DNA from: Hyaloscypha bicolor E
Taxonomy: Eukaryota; Ascomycota; Leotiomycetes; Helotiales; Hyaloscyphaceae
Direction: 5' to 3'
NCBI RefSeq assembly: GCF_002865645.1
Contig: NW_020194667.1
Location: forward strand, 1,073,070-1,137,069
Length of the DNA stretch: 64,000 nt
This document shows, piece after piece, positions 1 to 11,196 of this stretch. The translations under genes were made by a program, and so were the position numbers. The notes below the pieces were generated by a model. The model was not told the origin of the DNA. It saw only the letters and a program-made list of their open reading frames with translations, and did not search any database. Positions within the stretch are counted from its first letter, which is position 1; every line of letters begins with the position of its first letter.

Positions 1-299
1 TTTTCCGTAAGATTAATACCCTCGTATATAGATAGTAAACGGGCTATATTCTATAAATCCAGGTATCCTATATAATTATACTACTAAATAATATTAGTTC
101 GAATTATATAGGCTTAAGCGGTAGTAGGTTTCTTAATAGGGGGCTTCTCGATAGCCGGGAAAGCCCTTAGTATAAAGGAGATCTATAGAGCTAGCGGATA
201 ATATAAGATAAAGGAGATTTCAGGTAGAGGAAATTACTGGAGACGGCTACTCGGAGAGCTTAAAAGAGATAGCTATAGGGCCAGAGAAGGAAAAGAAGA

Positions 300-2150
300 A
301 GAGGGGGCTCCTATAGTAGAGCGGATATAAACGGGCCATTATTTAGCTTAATCTAAGAGCCAGAGCCCGTATTTTACAGATATATTAATCTTAATCTTAC
401 CTATAGTCTAATAGATAGCCTCTTCTATAAGAACGGGCTATACCTTCTTTCTTTTAAAGATCTGAGATATAAAAATAAGGTTAAATAGCCCTATAAACAG
501 GTAGTACTTGATCTCGGTTAAGCGGAGAAGTATTAGATAGCTACTAGGACCAGAAATTAGGATCTCGACCGTCCTAATTCTCTCGAAACGTATACTATCT
601 CTAATATTACCATAAGTACCGTACTAGCCCTTCCGGAGCTCGGAGAAGTTAGCCAGAATACCCGTAATATGATTTATATAGTCCATATTAACGATCTACT
701 TATTTTAGAGCGGGTAAGGCGGGGCTAAGAAGGCTTAATTATTTATTAGGGCAGGAGTAATATTTCCGGATACAAAATTATTAATAGCTATATAATTAAC
801 TATTAGGACACCTATATCCGTAATATCTACGGTTTGCTCGGATAGAGAAAAGGCCTTTAGCTTTTTAAAATCCCTCCTGCCTCCGCTTATCTGCTTTTAT
901 TTCTTGTTCCGGGCCTTTTATTTATTATTAAACTTCTTTTTAAGATACAGGTATTTTAGAAAGCATTTGGCCTCTATATAATAGTTCTTATTATAGTAAG
1001 TATAATAGTCGACCGTATTAGACGGACGGGAGAAGCTATAGACTATAAGGGCTATCCTAGTACCGGTAATTAATAAGGATTACTACTTCTTTTTATTATA
1101 AGCCTTCTAAACTATAGTATTAAATATAATTATAGGAGTATTAGTAGAGGTAATTAGGGCTATAGATTAAGTAAGTATAGTAATAAAGATATTATATATA
1201 GAGCCAAGGCCTTAGAGAAAGCAGAGAACAAACTAAACCTCTGAGAATATAGTAGATAGATAAAGATCTTGTAATTTGTAATTAATTTACGAGAGCTAGC
1301 CCGAGAAATTAGTAATACTCTTGTAATTCCTAAGGTAGAGGGTATAGAACCGGGTTATAAGCTCTATTAGTTTTCCAGAACCCTTCTTATAGCTAGCCCG
1401 GAGAATATCAAGTATCTAATATACTCGGGTCTTTGATTTAACCTTTTAGTAATTATTATACTCGTACTTACTCCGGATTATTATATATATATAACCTTGC
1501 TTCTCTGTCTAGATCGGGAGTACTTTATTATACTCTGCCTTAAGTAGGATATAGTCTATATACTAAATAAGATATACTGTCTACTAGGCCTCTATAGTAC
1601 TATCCAGGAGATCCGCCGGAGGGAGCAGGTAATATGGCTCCTTTACTTACTATATTATATCTATAAAATCCCCTATTATAAGCATCTCTTCTAATTAATA
1701 GAAGAAGTCCTACTAATTAGATCCGTTATTCTTAAGCTATAGAATTAGGCTAAGGGATATCCTACTTATCTTACTCTTATTAGATAATATAGCTTATCTA
1801 TCTAATTATAAGTCTGGGATCTTAATAACTTTAATAGGAAAGGAATTAGTTAATCTATAGTACTTATACGAATATAGATAGATAAGTTATAGAGAACGAG
1901 AAGGAGGACGAGAGAGAGGTAATAGGGACCTTAAATAAGAAGGTCTTTATAGAGGAGGATATAGATATAAAGGATCTGAGTCTGAGCTTAATAGCTTTTA
2001 TAGAGAGGGAGGCTCGGACTCGAAATAGAAGAACTCGAAAGGGGTCTCTTAAGGGGCCAAGAGAAGAAGAGAGCAGGGCTATATAACGGTTAGTTAAGTA
2101 GGAGATAAGACTTGAGAGGGAGGATAAGAGAAAGAGTAAGTCTATAAGGG
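300..2150 (-). pseudogene. copia Gag-protease reading frame, interrupted
   Basis: The frame runs from about 2150 down to 300 and crosses many stops that RIP explains (CAA/CAG to TAA/TAG, TGG to TAG). In order: a Gag core around 1735-1620 (a W/D-F-F-x-x-L-E-type segment); a CCHC knuckle at about 1005-963 that reads C-T-x-C-N-K-N-H-H-I-E-A-K-C once one RIP change is allowed for; a basic linker; then an aspartic protease segment at about 705-665. There the expected D-T/S-G reads N-M-D, followed by a retained H-I-T-G. Farther on (about 480-330) comes the conserved stretch with N-L-I-S-I-S-Q typical of copia protease and GAG-pre-integrase. The protease Asp and Gly are both lost by G-to-A changes, so the product would be dead. 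The start codon was not identified. Confidence 0.68.
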
Positions 2151-2419
2151 AATTACTACTTGAATCTCTCGAGGAAAGCGGACTATAAAGCCAAAGAGAT
2201 CCGAGGAACCTGCAGGTAAGTAGTAGCTCTCTTAGAAATCTGCTTATAAGAGGGGAATAGAGAAATACGGTCCGTTAAATATAGACAGATAGAAATCGGG
2301 ATCTAGAAAGCTATAATATATATCAAATATATCTTAAACGGTACTCTCGATATAGGAGAGCCAATAGCTAAGATTATACTATATGAGACAGTAATTTAGT
2401 AGAGATTACTCAAGTTAGA

Positions 2420-3440
2420 GGAGGGTTTACTCGGTAAGTTATAGGCGAGAAGGAACGGTAGAGAATCTTCCCTGCCTTTTATTTTCCGGGGCAGATTCTC
2501 TCTCCTCTCTACTAGTTTCCTTATACTTGGGAGTAAATATCGAGTAAACAAACCGTATAAACCATATAGGTACGGGTATAGGCTCGGAAATAAAGTTCTT
2601 ACTACTTTGGTATAGTATAAAAAATTGAGATATAGCTTACCGGAAGTTCTCCGGGACCGCTATACTAAGCAAGAGCTAATAAGAGGGCCTCGCTTCGCAA
2701 TTAATAGCTTTCAGAGATTAAGAATAAGGTTTTTATCTGTATAATTTAAGGGAATTAGTCTATTATATAAAGATATAGTGGTTTCTATAGTAATATGAGA
2801 GCTCAGAGCCCACAAATCGGTACTTAACAAGATAGTAACCGAGAGATACAGAGCTAGTAGGCCTATAGCCCTGGATACGGAAATAAGAAAGCTAAAAAAC
2901 GCCTTTTAGAGGCTCTATATCCGTAAAATATAGTAGAAAAAGAGAGAATATAGTAGAAAAGGGAGGGAAGAATAGGAAAAATTAATTTCCGGGGGTCTAT
3001 ATAACTCGTTTACAGATAAGCTTTAGCCAAACCATCTGTATATACTAAGTAAGGAGGCTAGGAGAGGCCAAAGCAAGAGAGTAAGGTAAGAGAATAGAGA
3101 GGATATAGTATCCTATACCGAATTTTGAAAGCGAGAAATAGTTTTTAAAAGGAAAAGATACCTAAAGCTCTTATATACTAGAAATCGGGGCAAGAGAAGC
3201 TATAAAAGGTTAATTTTCATGCTTTTATAAGTAAGTAGGACTTAGTATATAAGATAAAAGAGAGAGACTAAGTCCTAGCGGAAATCCGGGCATTATAACC
3301 TATTAAGAGAATAAAAGCATATATTAAATATATTATATAAATAAGAGAGTAAAGCTCTCTTATATATACTATATATATAAATCAGGTAGCTAGTATATAT
3401 ATATAAGTACATATACCGGGCTTGCAGATTACCCTTTTAA
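2420..3440 (-). other. probable 5' leader/LTR region of copia K0
   Basis: About 1 kb with no readable frame, upstream (in minus orientation) of the K0 Gag frame. It contains AT-rich microsatellite-like sequence at 3310-3415 with a small hairpin (agagag...ctctct near 3344-3360). By position it should hold the 5' untranslated region and LTR of K0, but no partner LTR lies in the window to compare, so this is inferred from position only. Confidence 0.3.
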
Positions 3441-6142
3441 TAAGGCCTAGCTTAAAGTAAGACTAGCCTATTTTATCTAAAATAAAGCTAGAATAAGCCT
3501 ATATCTCTAAGATAAAAGGAAAAACCCCTAGACTAGACTTAGTTATTTAAGAGATTATAGTCTATACTTATAAAGCTTCTTTAGATATCTTTTATAAGCT
3601 ATATTCCTTATTTATTAATAAGGGATATTACCCTAAAGTCTAGAAATAAGCTATTAGCTTTATTCTAAAGAAATTAGAGAAACCAAACTATTTCCTATCT
3701 AAAGTATATTAAGTTATTTCCCTATTTAATTACTTAGGGAAGGTTTCTGAAAGAATACTAGCTAGGCAACTTAGCTATTTAGCTAAGACTAGTAACCTAC
3801 TATATTACTCCCAAATAAAAAATAGGCTCTATAAGTTAGTTATTAATATTACTTTACTATTATAAAATAAAATAGAATTAAATAAGTCTTATAAGCTAAA
3901 AACTAGTACTCTTTTCCTAGATATTAAAGGCGCCTTTAATTATATATCCAAGAATAGGCTATTATAGATTATAATTAGTTTACTATTACTTACTAGCCTT
4001 ATTCTCTAGGTATTATTATTTCTAGATAACCAAGTATTATAACTAGCTTTTAATAATAGTATAGAAGTATTTAGGTCTATACTTATTAGTATTCTATAAG
4101 GTAGCCCTATATCTCCTATATTATTTCTTATTTATATCCGAGACTTATTTAAATTAGTAAATATTAAATTCAGATCCTATTTAGATAATATATCTCTTAT
4201 TACTACTTCTAAAAGTCTTAAAAAGAATATAAAGACCCTAGAATAGGAAGTAAAGAATATAATTAACTTAGGGAAAAAGAATACTATTAGCTTTAATATA
4301 AATAAAACAGAACTTATTTATTTTAATAATTCCAAAAATAAGCCTAGTCTAAAACTACCTAATAAGGAACTAGTTTCTCCTAGTAAAGTAGTTAAATAGC
4401 TAGGGATCTATTTCGATGAAAATCTCAGATTTAAGGAATATATAGCCTATAGGGTATCCAAAGCAAAATAAGCCTTTTATAGGATATAAAGACTTATAAA
4501 TATATTATATAGCTTATTTCTTTTTATAATTAGATAGCTATATTTAGCCTATATTACTAGTATAATAGACTATGGTTCTATACTATAGTAGAAGACTAAA
4601 AATAAAGCTCAAATTCGGCCTTTATAAGTAATTCAAAACCTAGCCCTAAGGAAAACCCTAGGAGTATTTAAAACTGCTTCTATTATTCCTATAGAAGTCA
4701 AATTAGCTTTAGTTTTACCTATTATAAGGCTAAATTATAGTTAATATTAATATGCCTTTCGTATTCTTAAACTAAGTCTAAAATACCCTATTAGACTAGA
4801 GTTCGAGAAGTTTTTCTAAAGATCTAGAGATTTAGAAGTAATAGAATCTAATATAGACTCTATTTATAGTCTAAATACTAATCTAAAGCAAGATTACTTA
4901 GCTAAAAAGTCTCAAATAGAAACTATAGTAGATTCTATTAGTAATCTAGTAGACCCTAAAGATATAGAAACTATAAGACACTTCTATTTCGCTCCCTGGA
5001 ATAGAGAAGTGCCTTATAAAATTACTATATTAAAAGAGCCAAAGGAAGAGACTACTATATTATATAATTTCTACCTAAAGACTTTATATAATAGTAGCTT
5101 TATACTATTTATATATATAGATAGATCTCAAACTAAAAAAGGAATTAGAATAGGCCTAGGGCTTATAGTTTATAGTTATGAAACTCCTTATATTCCGGTT
5201 ATAGCTAAATATAGAGAAAGCCAGAATATAGGAGCTAGTACTATAGTCTATAATAGAGAACTAGAAGGCGTTACTAGGGCTATTAAATATACTAGTAATA
5301 AAGTAAAGAGAGGAAAGCTTTTTAATATCTATATAGATAACCAAGCTAGTTTACTAAGACTAAAAACTCCTTCTAATAAGTCCGGTTAAAGTTAATAGAT
5401 TAGAGCTATATTAGCTACTAAGGCCCTTAAAACTAAAGGAGCTAATATAGAACTAATCTGGGTTCTAGGGTATACGGATATAATAGGAAATAAAGAAGTA
5501 GATATACTAGCTAAGCTAGGTACTATTTCTCCTATATTAGAACCTGAATTAGTAAAAACCTCCTTTATTTTCCTAGGGATTAAAATTAATAAAGTTAAGA
5601 AACTAGAGTATAAACTACTTTTAAAATCTTATATTAAACCGAAAACCTAGCTAGAATTATATAATAATATATATCCGTAAAAAGTATCCAGAAAAATAAA
5701 CCTACCTATAAGAATACTTAGGCCTATAGCTAGTATATTCTTCTAGCTAAAGCTAGGCTACGGATATTTAAAGTTCTATTTATATAGGCTAAAAATAGTA
5801 TCTAATAACAAATATAAATATAGTAAAACTAAGAATATAAAGTACTTCCTTCTATATTATATACTATATAGGGAGGAACGTTTTAGACTATTTAGTCTAT
5901 TTAAAGGAAGCCTGGAAGCTAGTACTTTTAACCTATAATTACTATTATATACGGAAATTAGGATATTAAATATACTAGTATTCTTAAAAGAAACTAGTAT
6001 ATATATAAGAAAATGGTATATTAAGCAAAGTATAGAAGTAAAGGAAGTAGAAATAGGGGAGGAAATAGAGAAGGAAATAGGAGAGGAAATAGGAGAGGAA
6101 ATAGGAGAGGAAATAGGGGAGGAAATAGGAGAAGGGAAATAG
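3441..6142 (+). pseudogene. LINE ORF2 relic (RT, RNase H, C-terminal tail)
   Basis: The RT lies at about 3500-4520. Its catalytic box reads Y-L-D-N at 4178-4189 instead of Y-x-D-D. RNase H occupies about 5009-5560, including an open stretch at 5009-5389 with the conserved pattern Y-I-D-x-S-Q-T-K-K-G, then N-R-E-L-E-G-V, then Y-I-D-N-Q-A-S. A Cys/His-type segment and the acidic E-x-x-G-E-E-I repeats follow to the stop at 6140-6142. RNase H and the tail are in one frame; upstream there are many RIP-type stops (TAA/TAG for CAA/CAG/TGG). Not functional. Confidence 0.8.
6056..6139 (+). repeat. 12-bp tandem repeat tract, LINE copy 1
   Basis: About seven units of a gaggaaatagga-type 12-mer encoding E-E-I-G at the ORF2 C-terminus. 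The same tract differs in length in every LINE copy here. Confidence 0.8.
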
Positions 6143-6360
6143 GGGAAAAGAGAAATAGGAAATAGGAGAGGATTTATAATTTATACTTATTTTCTTTATT
6201 TCCTTAAGTTTTTATTCTAGGGATATATCTCTAACTATTTATTATACCTATATTAGAGTTTGGGCCTATATATTAGCTACTAAGACATATACTAGCTAGC
6301 TAGCTATACTATATAGTTCTAAACTAATAAAGTATATTAAAAGGAAAAAAAAAAAAAATT

Positions 6361-7377
6361 AAATATTATTACTAGTAAATAAAGAGGATATAGAAAAAGA
6401 TAAATTTATTAATTAGTACTAAGAAATCCGAGTTTAGTATTAAATAGAGCCTTAATAATACTCTAGTTCTTATTACTATATTACTAGTACTAGATCTTAT
6501 TATATCTAGACCCTTAGATCTAGTCTATTCCGAATACTAAGGACTTATACTTCTTATATACGAGTTTTTTAAAGAGATTCTTCTTATAGTAAAAGCCTTA
6601 GATAAGTATAATTATATATTCTAAAAGTACTCTTTCTCTTTTAGATAGGCCCGTTTATAATTACCTATTTATTATTTAGGGTTATATTTCCTCTTAGAAT
6701 ATACTAGATAAAGTATTATTATACCTGGACTTCTTTATTATTAGCTTTAAAAAAGCCATATTAAACCCAAGTTTCTAGCTATAGTAAAAGAAATATAAGC
6801 TAATAATTCTCTCAAATATATTATTGGATTCTTTATAGCTATAGCTAAAAGTAATAGTATACTTATAAGAGCCGAAATCTCTTCTAAAAATAGGGAAAAT
6901 CTTAATGAGATTATTTATAATACCAGGCTCAGATACTAGAAGTTATATAAATATACTATATTATATTATAGAAAAATCCGTTAAGATAATAATATAGAAA
7001 CTCTAGCGGCCTCTTTAGTAGCCTCTCTAGCTAGCTCTAGAGCTACTAGCCCCGTTTTTAAGAAGCCTTTAAAATCTAGAAGCAAGATTAAAGAAAAGTC
7101 TTAGCTACTAAAGAAAAAGATTTCTAAGTATTTAAGGAATACTAAATACCCTAATATTTATATAGGCCTTTACTATAAGCAAATAATAAGGGAATATATA
7201 TTACCTAGTATATATAATATTTTAATTAAAGAGAATAAGTATTAGTAAGTTATTATTTCTAGTAAATATTATTATTTTATAATTCTAAAGTCGGATTTCA
7301 TATAGTTTTACTCCCTGAATTTTCGCCTAAGTTCCCGAGTAAGTACCTATAAGTAATATATAGTATTTAGTATATAT
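6361..7377 (+). mobile_element. large DNA-transposon-like repeat, copy A, left segment
   Basis: This segment is the inverted counterpart of 32229-33251. It resumes at 23412, on the far side of LINE A. On the plus strand it reads as a decayed protein. A stretch at about 7154-7243 resembles the H-Y-K-x-x-x-x-E-Y-x-L-P-S...N-x-L-I-G-E-x-K-H segment that I associate with fungal TNP2/KDZ-like transposases. It is preceded by a Ser/Lys-rich linker at 7030-7120. Its left end is cut at the poly(A) of LINE copy 1, whereas copy B continues. The repeat relation is certain; the transposase identity is tentative. Confidence 0.5.
7364..7377 (+). repeat. target-site duplication of LINE A, left copy
   Basis: Fourteen bases, tatttagtatatat, adjoin the 3' (oligo-T) end of LINE A and recur exactly at 23412-23425 beyond its 5' end. 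Copy B of the host repeat has the site once, uninterrupted, near 32226-32242. Confidence 0.85.
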
Positions 7378-7610
7378 TTCTTTTTCTTTTTTTAATATAC
7401 TTTATTAGTTTAGAACTATATAATATGGCTAGCTAAGCTAGCGTGAGTCTTAGTAGCTTATATATAGGCCCAAATTCTAATATAGGTAATAAATAGTTAA
7501 GGATATATCCCTAAAATAAAAACTTAAGGAAATAAAGAAAAAATAAGTATAAATTATAATTCCTTTCCTATTTCCTATTTCTCTTTTCTCTTTTTCCCTA
7601 TTCCCCTTCT

Positions 7611-7690
7611 CCTATTTCCTCTCCTATTTCCTCTCCTATTTCCTCTCCTATTTCCTTTCCTATTTCCTCTCCTATTTCTTTTCTTATTTT
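7611..7690 (-). repeat. 12-bp tandem repeat tract, LINE A
   Basis: About seven degenerate units of tcctatttcctc encoding the acidic C-terminal tail of ORF2 on the minus strand. Confidence 0.75.
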
Positions 7691-10600
7691 CACTTTTTCT
7701 ACTTTTTCTACTTCTTCTATTTCTTCTACTTCTTCTATTTCTTTTACTTCTATATTTTGCTTAATATACTATTTTCTTATATATATACTAGTTTCTTTTA
7801 AGAATACTAGTATATTTAATATCCTAATTTCCGTATATAATAGTAATTATAGGTTAAAAGTACTAGCTTCCAAGCTCCCTTTAAATAGACTAAATAATCT
7901 AAGTTATTTTTCCCTATATAGTATATAGTATAAAAGGAGATACTTTGTATTCTTAGTCTTTTCATATTTATATTTATTATTAGATATTATATTTAGCCTA
8001 TATAAATAGAACTTTAAATATCTGTAGCCTAGCTTTAGCTAGAAGAAGGTACTAGCTAGGGGCCTAAAAGTTCCTAAAGGTAGGTTTATTTTTCTGGATA
8101 CTTTCTATAGATATATATTACTATATAATTCTAGCTGGGTTTTCGGTTTAGTATAAGATTCTAAAAGTAGTCTATACTCTAGTTTCTTAACTTTATTAAT
8201 TTTAATCCCTAGGAAAACAAAAGAGGTTTTTACTAATTCAGGTTCTAATATAGGAGAAGTAGTACCTAGCTTAGCTAGTATATCTACTTCTTTATTTCCT
8301 ATTTATATTTATATACCCTAAAACCCAGATTAGTTCTATATTAGTTCCTTTAGCTTTAAGGGCCTTAGTAGCTAGTATAGCTCTAATCTATTAACTTTGT
8401 CCTGGCTTATTAGAAGAAGTTTTTAATCTTAGTAAACTAGCTTGGTTATTTATAAAGATATTAAAAACTTTTTTTTTTTTACTTTACACTACTAGTATAC
8501 TTAATAGCCCTAGTAATGCCTTCTAGTTCTCTATTATAGACTATAGTACTAGCTCCTATATTCTGGCTTTCTCTATATTTAGCTATAACCGGAATATAAG
8601 GGATTTCGTAACTATAAACTATAAGCCCTAGGCCTACTTTAAGTCCTTTTTTAGTTTGAGATCTATTTATATATATAGATAATATAAAGCTATTATTATA
8701 TAAAGTCTTTAGATAGAAGTTATATAATATAGTAGTCTCTTTTTTTGGCTCTTTTAATATAGTAATTTTATAAGGTACTTCTCTGTTCTAAGGGGCAAAA
8801 TAAAAGTATCTTATAGTCTCTAGGTCTTTAGGGTCTATTAGATTACTAATAGAGTCTACTATAGTTTCTACTTGAGACTTTTTGGCTATACGATTTTGCT
8901 TTAGATTAGTATTTAGACTATAAATAGAGTTTATATTAGATTCTACTAGTTCTAAATTACGGGATCTTTGGAAGAACTTCTTAAACTCTAGTCTAATAGG
9001 GTATTTTAGACTTAGTTTAAGAATACGGAAAATATATTAATATTAACTATAGTTTAGCCTTATAATAGGTGGAACTAAAGCTAATTTGATCTCTATAGAA
9101 ATAATAGGAGCAGTTTTAAATACTCCTAGGGTTTTCCTTAGGGCTAGGTTTTAAATCGCCTATAAAAGCCGAATTTGAGCTTTACTTTTAGTCTTTTACT
9201 ATAGTATAGAATTATAGTCTATTATACTAGTAATACAGGCTAAATATAGCTATCTAATTATAAAAGGAGATAAGCCACGTGATATATTCATAAGTCTCTA
9301 TATCCTATAAAAGGCTTATTTTGCTTTAGAAGCCCTATAGGCTATATATTTCTTAAATCTGAGATTTTTATTAAAATAGATCCCTAGCTATTTAACTATT
9401 TTACTAGGGGAAACTAGTTCCCTATTAGATAGTTTTAGACTAGACTTATTTTTGGAATTATTAAAATAAATAAGCTCTGTTTTATCTATATTAAAGCTAA
9501 TAGTATTCTTTTTCCCTAAATTAACTATATCCTTTACTTCTCTTTCTAAAGTCTTAATATTTTTCTTTAGACTTTTAGAAGCAATAATAAGGGATATATT
9601 ATCTAAATAGGATCTGAATTTAATATTTACTAACTTAAATAAGTCTCGGATATAGATAAGAAATAGTATAGGGGATATAGGGCTGCCTTATAGAATACTA
9701 GTAAGTATAGACCTAAATACTTTAATACTATTATTAAAAGCTAGTTATAATACTCGGTTATCTAGGAATAATAATACCTAGAGAATAAGGCTAGTAGGTA
9801 ATAGTAAACTAATTATAATCTATAATAGCCTATTCTTGGATACGTAATTAAAGGCGCCTTTAATATTTAGGAAAAGAGTACTAGTTTTCAGCTTATAGAA
9901 CTTATTTAATTCTATTTTATTTTATAATAGTAAAGCAGTATTAATAGCTGACTTATAGAGCCTACCTCCTATTTGGGAGTAGTATAGTAGATTACTAGTC
10001 TCGGCTAAATAGCTAAGTCGCCTAGCTAGTATTCTCTCAGAAACCTTTCCTAAGTAATTAAGTAGGGAAATAACTCGATATGTTTTAGATAGGAAATAGT
10101 TTGGTTTCCCTAATTTCTTTAGAATAAAGCCAGTAGCTTATTTCCAGACTTTAGGATAGTATCCCTTATTAATAAATAAGAAGTATAGCCTATAAAAGAT
10201 ATCTAGAAAAGCTTTATAAGTATGAACTATAATCTCTTAAGTAACTAAGTCTGGTCTAGGGGTTTTCCCCTTTACTTTAGAAGTATAGGCTTGTTCTAGC
10301 TCTATTTTAGACAAAATAGGCTAGTCCTACTTTGAGCTAGACCTATAGTTTATTAAACTAGTAGGCTTAGTAATAGGGGATAATAGGAAAAGTATAGTTC
10401 TAAAGATATTATACTTTTCTTAGAAAGTTAATTTTAGCTTATTTGAACTATTATCTAAAATACTAGGAATAGGTTAATATATAATATCTTTAGTATATTT
10501 TATAGCTTTAAAAATCGACTGGGGGTCTTTATTCTTTAAGAACTTATTCTAGTATACTAGCTTAGTACTCTTAATAATATTAAAATAGGTGTTTTTTGTA

Positions 10601-11187
10601 TTTTGGAGTTCTTATTTATAGAAAGTATATCCTAAAGCTTTAGACTTATAGCTATAGTATAGTATTAATTTATATAAGGTCTTTAAGTCCTTATTTCACT
10701 AGGGTTTAGAATACGGACTAGTAGTAGATTTTGAAATACTATTACTAGCTGCTTTTACTATTCTATTAGTAAAGTCTTCTACTAATAGGTCTAATTTATG
10801 GTTTCCAGATATATTAGTAAATAGAAAGGATATATTCTCAAGGCTATTAATAAGGTAGCTTATAAATTTAGCCCAGTCTGCTTTCTTAGTATTAAATCTA
10901 ACTGGATTAGAACTAGAGCTATAAGTTGACTTACTAATAGTAAATAGAATCCCGAAGTAATTAGAACCTAAGTCTAATAGTACTTACTAGTCTTTAATCT
11001 TAGTTACTATTTTACTAGTAATAAAACTTAAGTCTAATATAGAAGAAATAAACATATTAGATCTATAGAAGATATCTTTCCCTGATTTATTTAATAGCCT
11101 TAGAAAATGGTTCTCTATATAGCTAATTAAATAAACTATATAACTACTTTGAGGTTTAAGGGAATCCTACTAAGGATAATATATATT

Positions 11188-11196
11188 AAAATTACC
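11188..11196. repeat. target-site duplication of LINE B, left copy
   Basis: Nine bases, aaaattacc, are repeated at 21206-21214 on the other side of LINE B. Joining the flanks at this motif restores the uninterrupted endonuclease sequence seen in LINE C at about 18118-18150. Confidence 0.8.

Larger units (their letters stand above)
1..3440 (-). mobile_element. Ty1/copia retrotransposon, 5' part (copia copy K0), RIP-damaged
   Basis: On the minus strand this block reads as a Gag-protease polyprotein of a fungal Ty1/copia element that runs off the left edge, so integrase and RT lie outside. The Gag zinc knuckle at about 963-1005 and the protease at about 400-850 fix family and strand. Base composition is less AT-extreme than the rest of the window and many C and G remain, so RIP was lighter or more recent here. 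The right limit is where LINE copy 1 begins. No second LTR is visible, so the element end is not defined. Family assignment is firm; exact limits are not. Confidence 0.7.
3441..6358 (+). mobile_element. Tad1-like LINE, copy 1, 5'-truncated
   Basis: A plus-strand LINE beginning inside the linker before the reverse transcriptase and running through RT, RNase H, the 12-bp C-terminal repeat tract and the 3' UTR to a poly(A) tract at 6345-6358. It aligns along its length with the other LINEs in this window. Truncation at the 5' end is the usual result of incomplete target-primed reverse transcription. The left flank is copia K0 sequence and the right flank is the large repeat A. No convincing target-site duplication is seen, so deletion or rearrangement at one junction is likely. 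Confidence 0.85.
7378..11196 (-). mobile_element. Tad1-like LINE A, 3' half
   Basis: Minus-strand LINE whose 3' end (oligo-T on the plus strand, TTTATT polyadenylation signal just inside) lies at 7378. It reads back through 3' UTR, ORF2 repeat tract, RNase H and RT into the endonuclease. It stops at 11196 in the middle of the G-D-F-N motif, where LINE B begins on the opposite strand. The missing 5' half is at 21206-23411. RIP damage is heavy: where LINE C still has CA or TG (for example 14865-14935), this copy mostly has TA. Confidence 0.88.
7608..11196 (-). pseudogene. LINE A ORF2, 3' portion, broken by RIP and by LINE B
   Basis: The stop codon is at 7608-7610, just after the acidic repeat tail. 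Upstream come the Cys/His segment (about 7910-7980), RNase H (about 8260-8720) with recognisable Asp/Glu positions, RT (about 9100-10290) with Y-L-D-N at 9598-9609 in place of Y-x-D-D, and the C-terminal part of the AP-endonuclease domain (about 10620-11196). Premature stops are frequent throughout. The frame is continued, after removal of LINE B, at 21215-21643. Non-functional. Confidence 0.8.

Noticed and set aside
3310..3415. Promoter-like TATA runs
   Set aside because: TATA strings are ubiquitous in RIP-altered DNA and carry no information here.
6361..7377. Tyrosine-recombinase (Starship captain / DUF3435) gene in the large repeat
   Set aside because: I looked for the expected motif layout and did not find it; the visible segments fit a TNP2/KDZ-type transposase better.
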